Assembly (NCBI GenBank): GCA_021202325.1
Contig: JAJQDF010000174.1
Location: 1-10,011 of the forward strand
DNA: 10,011 nt
Source of the DNA: Clostridiales bacterium
Lineage (GTDB): Bacteria > Bacillota > Clostridia > Lachnospirales > Anaerotignaceae
Direction: 5' to 3'
Shown: positions 1 to 6,715 of the stretch, in pieces
Layout: each line of letters begins with the position of its first letter
How positions within the stretch are numbered: the stretch's first letter is position 1
The notes under the pieces: generated by a model
Seen by the model: only the letters and a program-made list of their open reading frames with translations
What the model was told of the DNA's origin: nothing
The model's database searches: none
Position numbers and translations under genes: made by a program

Positions 1-2340
1 GATAAACTGACATCTCAGGCAATTTCGCCCATGGGCAAGGAAAAATGCAGGGAGCTTGTCCCCATCGACGACGTGAGCGAAATAACCCAATGGCAGAAGG
101 AAACAACAGAGGCTGTAAATATGTCGCTCAAGAGGGGAAGACTCCCCTTGGGCGGCATAAAGGATATCAGGCCCCATCTCGAGAGAGCCAAGGCCGGCGG
201 CATACTTGCCATAGACGAGCTTATGGCTGTGGGAGAATTTCTTTATGTCTGCCGAAAGATTAAAAACTATTCCAAGCAGGAAAATAAGGCGGATGTATTC
301 CCCGTGCTTGAGGATTATTTCAATATAGTTAAGCCCATAAACAGCGTAGAAAACGAAATAACACGCTGTATTCTCAACGAACAGGAAATATCCGACGATG
401 CCAGCAGCGATCTGAGGACAGTAAGACGTGAGATTAAGAATGCCAATGGCAGTATTAGAGATAAGCTCAACGGAATCATATATTCTTCGGCATATAAAAC
501 CATGCTCCAGGATGCGGTTATAACCATAAGAAACGACAGATACTGTGTTCCGGTAAGGTCGGAGTACCAAAGCAGCTTTCCCGGAATGGTGCACGACCGC
601 TCCAATACCGGTTCAACCGTATTTATGGAGCCGACTGCGGTTATACAGCTGAATAATAAAATAAAGGATTTGCAGTCCAGAGAAAAGGAAGAAATAGAAA
701 AGATACTGGCCGAGTTTACATACCTTGTTGCCGAAAATGCCGATGTTATGCAAGCCAATATGAATGTTATAGCCCATCTGGATTTTGTGTTTGCCAAGGC
801 GGAGCTGTCGCTTAAGATGAACGGTTCTGAGCCTAAATTCAATAACAACGGCATTGTGGACATAAGAAAGGGCAGACATCCCCTTTTGGATGATAAGACG
901 GTTGTTCCGATAGATATAAGCGTTGGCAGGACATTTAATACACTTCTTATTACAGGTCCCAATACCGGAGGAAAGACTGTTGCACTGAAAACATTGGGAC
1001 TCTTTACTCTCATGGGACAGGCAGGACTTCATATTCCGGCCTTTGACAGCTCAGAGCTTGCTGTGTTTGACGATGTATTTGCAGATATCGGCGACGAGCA
1101 GTCCATAGAGCAGAGCCTTTCGACTTTCTCAGCCCATATGACAAATATAGTCAGAATATTGGAGAGTGTAACACCCAACAGCCTTGTGCTTTTCGATGAG
1201 CTGGGCGCAGGAACCGATCCCACAGAGGGTGCGGCGCTTGCAATGGCAATTATACAGCTTCTGCATAAAATGGGTGTCAGGACGGTAGTTACAACTCATT
1301 ACAGTGAACTTAAGGTTTATGCCATATCAACGGAGGGTGTGGAAAATGCCTGCTGTGAGTTTGATGTTGAGACTTTGAAGCCGACATATAAGCTTCTTAT
1401 CGGTATTCCCGGCAAGAGCAACGCTTTTGCAATTTCTAAAAAACTCGGTTTGCCGGACTATGTTATTGACAGCGCAAAAGAGCTGATAAGCAGTGAAAAT
1501 GTTAAATTTGAGGATATTATAACCGACCTTGAAATAAGCAAAAAAACCGTAGTATACGAGCAGGAGAGAGCCGAGCAGTACAGAAAAGAAGCCGAAAGGC
1601 TTAAAAACGAGGTAGAGGCTCAAAAAGCTAAGATAAATGAACAGAAAGAAAAAATACTGGCAAGCGCAAGGGAAGAAGCCCGAGGCATATATCAGCAGGC
1701 CAAGGAGGAATCCGATCGCATAATTAAGGAACTTAACAAGGCCGCAAGGGAAAAGGCCAACCAGAATAAGCTGAATGAAAAACGAGCCGAGCTTAAGGAT
1801 AAGGTTTCGGCCATGGACGAGCAGATAGACAAGAACCGCAAGAAAAAGGTTGCGGCTGTGAAACCTATAAAGGATTTGAAGGCCGGCGACAATGTATATG
1901 TCATTTCATTTGACAGAACCGGTGTAGCTATGTCGGAGCCGGATTCCAACGGCGATGTAATGGTGCAGACCGGAAATATGAAAATAAAGGTTCCCCTTAA
2001 GGAGCTGAGCTACTATGAGGCAAAGCCGGAGCCTAAGACGAGCACTTCAAGAAACGTTTCCACAAAGGTCAGAGCCGGAAAGAGCCAGTTTATAGCGACC
2101 GAAATAGACTGCCGAGGCCAAAATGTTGAGGAAGGCCTGGGCAATATCGATAAGTACCTGGATGATGCATATTTGGCAGGACTTAAGACAGTTACGATAA
2201 TCCACGGAAAGGGCACGGGAGTGCTTCGTGCCGCCGTACAGAAATATTTGAGGACGAACCCTCATGTAAAAAACTATCGTGCCGGAACATTCGGCGAGGG
2301 TGAAAACGGAGTTACGATTGTCGAACTTAAAAACTCATAA
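1..2340 (+). CDS. mutS2: MutS2 family ATPase with Smr domain (5' end cut by window edge)
   Basis: MutS2 paralogue of the MutS mismatch-repair ATPases. In the family it acts on branched DNA to limit recombination and, in Bacillus subtilis, on collided ribosomes. The frame is open to base 1, so the true start lies upstream; the first in-frame ATG (31) is internal, because the preceding codons (DKLTSQAISP) match the usual N-terminal helix of the family. Counting from base 1, 779 residues are visible, close to the full family length. Seen in order: N-terminal core and lever region; Walker A GPNTGGKT (955-978); Walker B SLVLFDE (1180-1200) followed by the GAGTDP signature; a Lys/Glu-rich coiled coil (about 1540-1860); a KOW-like beta segment (about 1867-2010); and a C-terminal Smr domain (about 2095-2337) with IDCRG and HGKGTG motifs. 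The more common Smr motif is LDLRG. mreB follows after 21 bases, so co-transcription is likely. The family call is firm; which role dominates here is not decidable. Confidence 0.97.
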   Translation, partial: DKLTSQAISPMGKEKCRELVPIDDVSEITQWQKETTEAVNMSLKRGRLPLGGIKDIRPHLERAKAGGILAIDELMAVGEFLYVCRKIKNYSKQENKADVFPVLEDYFNIVKPINSVENEITRCILNEQEISDDASSDLRTVRREIKNANGSIRDKLNGIIYSSAYKTMLQDAVITIRNDRYCVPVRSEYQSSFPGMVHDRSNTGSTVFMEPTAVIQLNNKIKDLQSREKEEIEKILAEFTYLVAENADVMQANMNVIAHLDFVFAKAELSLKMNGSEPKFNNNGIVDIRKGRHPLLDDKTVVPIDISVGRTFNTLLITGPNTGGKTVALKTLGLFTLMGQAGLHIPAFDSSELAVFDDVFADIGDEQSIEQSLSTFSAHMTNIVRILESVTPNSLVLFDELGAGTDPTEGAALAMAIIQLLHKMGVRTVVTTHYSELKVYAISTEGVENACCEFDVETLKPTYKLLIGIPGKSNAFAISKKLGLPDYVIDSAKELISSENVKFEDIITDLEISKKTVVYEQERAEQYRKEAERLKNEVEAQKAKINEQKEKILASAREEARGIYQQAKEESDRIIKELNKAAREKANQNKLNEKRAELKDKVSAMDEQIDKNRKKKVAAVKPIKDLKAGDNVYVISFDRTGVAMSEPDSNGDVMVQTGNMKIKVPLKELSYYEAKPEPKTSTSRNVSTKVRAGKSQFIATEIDCRGQNVEEGLGNIDKYLDDAYLAGLKTVTIIHGKGTGVLRAAVQKYLRTNPHVKNYRAGTFGEGENGVTIVELKNS

Positions 2341-2361
2341 ACTGAAAGGAAGTAAGAGTTT

Positions 2362-3417
2362 ATGTTTGGTGTGTTTGGAATGGGAGAAAACATAGGCATT
2401 GACCTAGGCACGGCCAATGTACTGGTCTATATAAAGGGGCAGGGCATTGTGCTTAACGAGCCATCGGTTGTTGCCGTTGACAGAGATACAAATACCATAC
2501 TTGCCGTAGGCGAGGAAGCAAGACGTATGCTTGGCAGAACGCCTGGAAATATTGCGGCCATTAGACCGCTTAAGCAGGGCGTAATTTCCGACTACGAGCT
2601 TACGGAAAAGATGATAAAATATTTCATTGATAAGGCCTTTGGGAAAAGAGGACTTGTTAAGCCTACGGTATCCGTATGCATACCAAGCGGAGTAACCGAG
2701 GTTGAAAAGCGTGCCGTTGAGGATGCGGCCAAGCAGGCCGGCGCCAGAAATGTTGTGCTTATTGAGGAGCCCGTGGCGGCGGCCATAGGTGCAGGCATAG
2801 ATATTTCAAAGGCCTGCGGAAGTATGATAGTCGATATTGGCGGCGGAACATCGGATATTGCGGTGCTTTCGCTGGGAGGAACCGTTGTCAGCAGTTCTAT
2901 TAAGATTGCCGGCGACGACTTTGACGAGGCCATTATTCGATTTATCCGCAAAAAGCACAACGTGCTTATAGGAGAAAGAACAGCAGAACAGCTTAAGATA
3001 AATATCGGTACTGCCTACGAAAGAACTATGCCTGTTTCAATGGATGTCAGGGGCAGAAACCTTATTACAGGTCTGCCTAAGAACATAACCGTTACATCCA
3101 ACGAAATGCTTTTGGCGCTGTCCGAGTCGGCCCAGGGAATAGCCGAGGCTGTACACGGTGTACTGGAGCATACTCCGCCGGAACTTGCGGCCGACATTAT
3201 AGACAGAGGAATAGTAATGACGGGTGGAGGAAGCCTGCTCTACGGCTTAGATAAGCTCATACAGGAACGTACAGGAACAAATGTTATGATTGCGGACGAT
3301 GCCATGAGCTGTGTTGCCGTAGGAACCGGAAAATATATAGAGTATTGGACGGAAATGCAGACGGATTCGGCGCCGAAAAGGTCGGTGCTGCAGTCAATTT
3401 TCAGAAGAGATAAATGA
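2362..3417 (+). CDS. mreB: Rod shape-determining protein MreB/Mbl family actin
   Basis: Bacterial actin homologue that polymerises in an ATP-dependent way on the inner face of the membrane and organises lateral cell-wall synthesis. The 351-residue protein shows the actin-fold signatures: phosphate-1 loop DLGTAN (residues 14-19), an IEEPVAAAIGAG segment with the conserved Glu (about 136), phosphate-2 loop DIGGGTSD (158-165) and the adenosine-site TGGGSLL (287-293). The GRTPGN and TPPELAADI(I)DRG stretches are typical of MreB. The start at 2362 is supported by AAAGGAAG (2345-2352) nine bases upstream, and MFG- resembles known MreB N-termini; Met7 is a weaker alternative. It is slightly longer than B. 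subtilis MreB (337 residues), with a basic tail (APKRSVLQSIFRRDK). It sits between mutS2 and an oxidoreductase gene, with no mreC/mreD following. It could equally be named Mbl or MreBH; the sequence alone does not separate these paralogues. Confidence 0.95.
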   Translation: MFGVFGMGENIGIDLGTANVLVYIKGQGIVLNEPSVVAVDRDTNTILAVGEEARRMLGRTPGNIAAIRPLKQGVISDYELTEKMIKYFIDKAFGKRGLVKPTVSVCIPSGVTEVEKRAVEDAAKQAGARNVVLIEEPVAAAIGAGIDISKACGSMIVDIGGGTSDIAVLSLGGTVVSSSIKIAGDDFDEAIIRFIRKKHNVLIGERTAEQLKINIGTAYERTMPVSMDVRGRNLITGLPKNITVTSNEMLLALSESAQGIAEAVHGVLEHTPPELAADIIDRGIVMTGGGSLLYGLDKLIQERTGTNVMIADDAMSCVAVGTGKYIEYWTEMQTDSAPKRSVLQSIFRRDK

Positions 3418-3441
3418 CGGATATACAAACAAATTGATGAT

Positions 3442-3447
3442 AAGGGG
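3442..3447 (+). promoter_or_regulatory. Ribosome binding site that sets the reductase start
   Basis: AAGGGG lies seven bases before the ATG at 3455. The earlier in-frame ATG at 3434 has no such sequence upstream, and the residues it would add (MMIRGDS) are not typical of the family, so 3455 is preferred. Confidence 0.7.
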
Positions 3448-3454
3448 CGATAGC

Positions 3455-4603
3455 ATGGATAAAAAACTGGGTTTTGGGTTTATGAGGCTTCCTTTGCTGG
3501 ATAAGGATAACCAAACATCCTTTGACTATGATAAGCTGAATTCACTGGTTGATATGTTTATTGAAAGAGGCTTTACTTACTTTGACACAGCTCTTACCTA
3601 CCACGGCGGAAAGAGCGAGGAGGCTCTGAGAAAATCTGTGATTGAGAGATACCCAAGGGATAAATTTACCGTAGCGACAAAGCTTCCGCCGAGGGTGCTG
3701 AAATCATATGATGACCAGGAAATAATATTTAATAAACAGCTGGAGCGCTGCGGAGTTGATTATTTTGACTACTATCTCATACATAATATCGGAGAAAGCG
3801 CTTATAAACAGGCAAAGGAATTTAAAACATTTGAGTTTACGGCCGAGAAGAAAAAGCAGGGCAAAATAAAGAATGTCGGAATGTCGTTCCATGATAAGCC
3901 TGAGCTCTTGGACGATATATTGACGGCACATCCCGAACTGGATTTTGTTCAGCTTCAGATAAATTATATGGACTGGGAAAATCCTGCTATTCAGTCCAGA
4001 CAGTGCTATGAAATTGCGAGAAAGCATAATATGTCCATAATTGTAATGGAGCTTTGCAAGGGCGGCAATCTTGCGGCGGTTCCCGAAAGAGCCGAAAAAC
4101 TGATGAAGTCGGCCGAGCCGAATATGTCGGTTCCGTCTTGGACTATTCGATTCGCAGCAGGCCTTGACGGCGTTATGATGGTGTTAAGCGGCATGAATGC
4201 TATAGAGCAGATGGAGGATAATACTTCGTTTATGACGGATTTTAAGCCGCTGAGCGAAGAAGAAATAGAAATTACAAAAAAGGCTGCTGAAATAATAAAT
4301 GAGGAAAATTCTGTGCCCTGTACGGGATGCAGATATTGTATTGACGGCTGTCCGATGAACATAGCGATTCCGGAATGTTTCTCGCTTTACAACAACAGTA
4401 AGAGGCCTAATATGGTCAGCAATTCCAGCCACAATGTTTATTATTTGAACCTTATAACAAAAAACGGAAGAGCCGGCGATTGTATAGGCTGCGGCCAGTG
4501 CGAGAGCGTTTGTCCGCAGCATATTGATATAATAGACCGCCTTAAGGATGTGTCGGAAATATTCGACAGTGTTCCGCCATTGTCCACAAAAGTGCCTGAT
4601 TGA
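3455..4603 (+). CDS. Aldo/keto reductase with C-terminal 2x[4Fe-4S] ferredoxin domain
   Basis: Predicted cytoplasmic oxidoreductase of 382 residues. The first 270 or so residues form an aldo/keto reductase barrel. The tetrad positions are recognisable: Asp44 and Tyr49 in YFDTALTYHGGKSE, Lys76 in VATKLPPR, and His110 in DYYLIHN. The C-terminal part carries two cluster motifs: C289-x2-C292-x2-C295-x3-C299-P and C343-x2-C346-x2-C349-x3-C353-P, each expected to bind a [4Fe-4S] cluster. This domain order is typical of a group common in anaerobes (predicted oxidoreductases of the AKR family, COG1453 type). The substrate is unknown. The ferredoxin domain suggests electron exchange with another iron-sulfur protein, which is inference. 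It follows mreB by 37 bases on the same strand, with no visible terminator between. Nothing ties it functionally to either neighbour. Confidence 0.93.
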   Translation: MDKKLGFGFMRLPLLDKDNQTSFDYDKLNSLVDMFIERGFTYFDTALTYHGGKSEEALRKSVIERYPRDKFTVATKLPPRVLKSYDDQEIIFNKQLERCGVDYFDYYLIHNIGESAYKQAKEFKTFEFTAEKKKQGKIKNVGMSFHDKPELLDDILTAHPELDFVQLQINYMDWENPAIQSRQCYEIARKHNMSIIVMELCKGGNLAAVPERAEKLMKSAEPNMSVPSWTIRFAAGLDGVMMVLSGMNAIEQMEDNTSFMTDFKPLSEEEIEITKKAAEIINEENSVPCTGCRYCIDGCPMNIAIPECFSLYNNSKRPNMVSNSSHNVYYLNLITKNGRAGDCIGCGQCESVCPQHIDIIDRLKDVSEIFDSVPPLSTKVPD

Positions 4604-4670
4604 CGGGAAGCACAGAAAGCCTGAGAGCAAAGGAATTAACTGTGAAATATGTGAAAGTTAAAACTTTAAC

Positions 4671-4699
4671 TTGACATATATGTCCTATGGTGTTAGTAT
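4671..4699 (+). promoter_or_regulatory. Sigma-A-like promoter of the rib operon
   Basis: The -35 element TTGACA (4671-4676) is a perfect consensus match. Seventeen bases later comes TAGTAT (4694-4699), matching the -10 consensus at four of six positions. Transcription would start near 4706-4710, just before the riboswitch P1 stem. An alternative -10, TATACT (4697-4702), is closer to consensus but gives a 20-base spacer. Confidence 0.75.
4673..4684. repeat. Perfect 12-bp palindrome overlapping the -35 box
   Basis: GACATATATGTC reads the same on both strands and covers the end of the -35 hexamer plus part of the spacer. Just upstream, AAGTTAA (4655-4661) and TTAACTT (4666-4672) form a second inverted repeat that touches the -35 box. 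Either could be a protein-binding site, but both are AT-rich and could be chance; no regulator is identified. Confidence 0.35.
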
Positions 4700-4714
4700 A
4701 CTATTAATTGAATA

Positions 4715-4827
4715 TGATCTTCAGGGCAGGGTGAAATTCCCGATCGGCGGTAAAGTCCGCGAGCGCTTAGGCGCAGGATTTGGTGTGATTCCAAAACCGA
4801 CAGTATAGTCTGGATGGAAGAAGATAT
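4715..4827 (+). ncRNA. FMN riboswitch aptamer (RFN element)
   Basis: The 5' leader of the rib operon contains the conserved blocks of the FMN-sensing RNA. CAGGGCAGGGTGAAATTCCC starts at 4722, followed by the GGCGGTAAAGTCCGCGAGCGC region, and then GGTGTGATTCC, ACCGACAGTATAGTC and TGGATGG in the 3' half. P1 closes with ATCTTC (4717-4722) against GAAGAT (4820-4825). A short GCGC-TTAG-GCGC hairpin makes the variable arm compact. In this family FMN binding stabilises P1 and favours the downstream terminator, switching off rib transcription. A U-tailed terminator 40 bases downstream fits that mechanism. Boundaries are approximate. Confidence 0.97.
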
Positions 4828-4865
4828 AAAACCATATTTATATGGTCAATTGAGTTTGTTTATAT

Positions 4866-4898
4866 GTCCTGAAATGTTATTCATTTCAGGATTTTTTT
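4866..4898 (+). terminator. Intrinsic terminator of the FMN riboswitch (expression platform)
   Basis: CCTGAAATG (4868-4876) pairs perfectly with CATTTCAGG (4882-4890) around a TTATT loop. The stem is extended by T4867-A4891 and followed by seven T (4892-4898). Its position between aptamer and ribD makes it the likely FMN-dependent attenuator. A possible competing antiterminator is ATATAAA (4824-4830, overlapping the 3' strand of P1) with TTTATAT (4859-4865). The hairpin ACCATA-TTTA-TATGGT (4831-4846) would then sit nested inside. That part is inference. Confidence 0.9.
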
Positions 4899-4914
4899 AA
4901 CTCGTTTTTATTGT

Positions 4915-4943
4915 GCCCTGTGATTAATTTCGCAGGGCTTTTT
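4915..4943 (+). terminator. Second terminator-like hairpin just before ribD
   Basis: GCCCTGTG (4915-4922) pairs with CGCAGGGC (4931-4938), eight pairs including one T-G wobble, around an eight-base loop. Five T follow (4939-4943). It lies only three bases before the ribD ribosome binding site (4947-4951). It looks like a further intrinsic terminator; it could also influence ribosome access. Strength is uncertain because the T tract is short. Confidence 0.65.
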
Positions 4944-4946
4944 GTT

Positions 4947-4951
4947 GGAGG
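4947..4951 (+). promoter_or_regulatory. Ribosome binding site for the TTG start of ribD
   Basis: GGAGG lies nine bases before TTG 4961. It decides in favour of TTG over the in-frame ATG at 4979, which would remove the conserved first turn of the deaminase domain. Confidence 0.8.
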
Positions 4952-4960
4952 CTGATAGAT

Positions 4961-6043
4961 TTGACTGACGAAGAATATATGAGGTTAGCTTTGGAGGAAG
5001 CCAAAAAGGGTATGGGCTTTACATCGCCCAATCCCATGGTTGGAGCGGTAATAGTAAAGGATGGCAGAATTCTAAATTCTGATTACCACCATAAATACGG
5101 CGAGTTCCATGCCGAAAGAAATGCCCTTCTGAACTGTAAAGAGGACACCAACGGTGCCGATATTTATGTTACCCTTGAGCCCTGCTGCCACCATGGAAAG
5201 ACTCCGCCGTGTACGGACATAATAATTGAAAAGGGAATAAAGCGGGTTTTCATAGGCTCATCTGATCCCAATCCGCTGGTTGCCGGAAAGGGCGAGGAAA
5301 TACTCAGAAGCCATGGAATTGAAGTAAAAAGCGGAATATTGAAAAAAGAATGCGACGAGCTTAACGAGCCGTTTTTCCACTTCATAACGACAGGTACACC
5401 CTATGTTGTAATGAAATACGCCATGACAGCCGACGGAAAAATAGCTACAAGAACCGGAGCTTCCAAGTGGATAACCGGCGAGGAGTCAAGAAACAATGTT
5501 CAGCATGACCGTCTGCGCTGCAGTGGAATAATGGTCGGAATAGGAACTGTGCTGGCAGATGATTCGCTTCTGACATGTAGGCTTGAAGGGGGACGAAATC
5601 CCATAAGGATAATATGCGACTCATCGCTCAGGACGCCAATTTCTTCAAATATCGTAAAAACCGCCGGAGAGGCCGAAACGATAATAGCTACACTGAATGA
5701 AAATGAGAGAGAGTACAAAAAATATGAAAGCCATGGTATAAAAATATTGAGAACCGCATCTAGGCTCGGACATATAGACCTGAACGACCTTATGATAAAG
5801 CTTGGCAAAATGAAAGTAGACTCCATACTTATGGAGGGCGGCGGACAGCTGAATTTCAGTGCGCTGGAGGCAGGAATAGTAAACAAAGTGCAGTGTTACA
5901 TTGCGCCAAAGCTTTTCGGCGGTGAGAATGCAAAAACGCCTGTCAGCGGCAGGGGTGTGAGCCTTCCTGCTGATGCATATATGCTTAAAGAACCGAAAAT
6001 TTTATTTTTCGGCGACGATATAATGATTGAATGGAGAAGGTGA
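4961..6043 (+). CDS. ribD: Bifunctional pyrimidine deaminase/reductase RibD
   Basis: Carries out two successive steps of riboflavin synthesis in the cytoplasm: deamination of 2,5-diamino-6-ribosylaminopyrimidinone 5'-phosphate, then NADPH-dependent reduction of the ribosyl side chain. The 360-residue protein has both domains. The N-terminal deaminase shows TSPNPMVGAVIV, the zinc/catalytic motif HAE (His50, Glu52) and PCCHHGKTPPC (zinc ligands Cys75 and Cys84). The C-terminal reductase, from about residue 145, shows KYAMTADGKIAT, SKWITGEESR, VGIGTVLADD and SILMEGGGQLN. Translation starts at TTG, chosen because of the well-placed GGAGG and because MTDEEYMRLALEEAKKG matches the family N-terminus. 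First gene after the FMN riboswitch. Its stop is five bases before the ribE start. Confidence 0.97.
   Translation: MTDEEYMRLALEEAKKGMGFTSPNPMVGAVIVKDGRILNSDYHHKYGEFHAERNALLNCKEDTNGADIYVTLEPCCHHGKTPPCTDIIIEKGIKRVFIGSSDPNPLVAGKGEEILRSHGIEVKSGILKKECDELNEPFFHFITTGTPYVVMKYAMTADGKIATRTGASKWITGEESRNNVQHDRLRCSGIMVGIGTVLADDSLLTCRLEGGRNPIRIICDSSLRTPISSNIVKTAGEAETIIATLNENEREYKKYESHGIKILRTASRLGHIDLNDLMIKLGKMKVDSILMEGGGQLNFSALEAGIVNKVQCYIAPKLFGGENAKTPVSGRGVSLPADAYMLKEPKILFFGDDIMIEWRR
6035..6040 (+). promoter_or_regulatory. Ribosome binding site for the GTG start of ribE
   Basis: AGAAGG inside the end of ribD lies eight bases before GTG 6049. The in-frame ATG at 6031 would add MEKVIQ in front of the canonical MFTGI N-terminus and has no clear binding site of its own. 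Confidence 0.7.
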
Positions 6044-6048
6044 TACAA

Positions 6049-6702
6049 GTGTTTACTGGAATAGTTGAGGAACTGGGCAGAATCGTGAATGTTTCACTGG
6101 GCGCCAAGTCCTCAAAGCTTACTGTGGCCGGAGAAAAGATATTTGACGACCTGAAGCTTGGCGACAGCGTTGCGGTAAACGGCGTTTGCCTGACGGTAAC
6201 AAGCTTCACAAAGGGAACATTTACCGCCGATGTCATGAACGAAACTCTCCAAAGGAGCAATCTTGGCGCACTTAAGCCCGGAAGCCCCGTGGATTTGGAG
6301 AGGGCGATGGCGGCGGATGGCCGTTTCGGCGGACATATAGTGTCGGGACACATCGACGGAACCGGAACTATCACAAAAATAGAGAAGGATGACATTGCGC
6401 TGTGGTACACGGTTAGAGCCGACAATAAAATAATGAAATATATTATCGAAAAGGGCTCCGTAGCCATAGACGGCATAAGCCTGACAGTTGCAAAGGTAAC
6501 TAATACCGATTTTTCGGTATCGCTGATACCGCATACAGCAAAGGAAACTGTGCTTGGACACAAAAAAGCCGGTGACACTGTAAATCTGGAGAACGATGTC
6601 ATTGGAAAATATATAGAACATTTTTTGAATTTTAAAGAGGAGGATACACCGGTTAAGCAATCGGGTATAACAAAAGATTTTTTGCTTAAAGCCGGATTTT
6701 AA
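6049..6702 (+). CDS. ribE: Riboflavin synthase alpha subunit
   Basis: Catalyses the last step of the pathway, dismutation of two 6,7-dimethyl-8-ribityllumazine molecules into riboflavin and the pyrimidine that is recycled by RibH. The 217-residue length fits the family (215 in B. subtilis). Two tandem lumazine-binding barrels are visible. The first starts with [10 protein letters not shown] and has VNGVCLTV (43-50). The second starts near [13 protein letters not shown] (94-106) and has the matching DGISLTV (141-147). The C-terminal helix ends [14 protein letters not shown], as is usual. The GTG start at 6049 is chosen because it yields the canonical N-terminus directly, with AGAAGG upstream. 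It starts five bases after ribD; its TAA stop overlaps the ribBA ribosome binding site. Confidence 0.96.
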   Translation: MFTGIVEELGRIVNVSLGAKSSKLTVAGEKIFDDLKLGDSVAVNGVCLTVTSFTKGTFTADVMNETLQRSNLGALKPGSPVDLERAMAADGRFGGHIVSGHIDGTGTITKIEKDDIALWYTVRADNKIMKYIIEKGSVAIDGISLTVAKVTNTDFSVSLIPHTAKETVLGHKKAGDTVNLENDVIGKYIEHFLNFKEEDTPVKQSGITKDFLLKAGF

Positions 6703-6715
6703 AGGAGGACGAATT

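Noticed and set aside
31..33. ATG at 31 as the start of mutS2
   Set aside because: The frame stays open to base 1 and the upstream codons fit the MutS2 N-terminus, so the gene is cut by the window edge.
315..1013. A 232-codon open frame on the - strand
   Set aside because: It is antisense to the conserved core of mutS2 and shows no ribosome binding site or recognisable motif.
4697..4702. TATACT as the -10 element of the rib promoter
   Set aside because: It is closer to consensus but gives a 20-base spacer from TTGACA; TAGTAT gives 17. It is kept only as an alternative.
6031..6048. ATG 6031 as the start of ribE
   Set aside because: It adds six residues before the canonical MFTGI start and lacks its own ribosome binding site; GTG 6049 has AGAAGG at good spacing.
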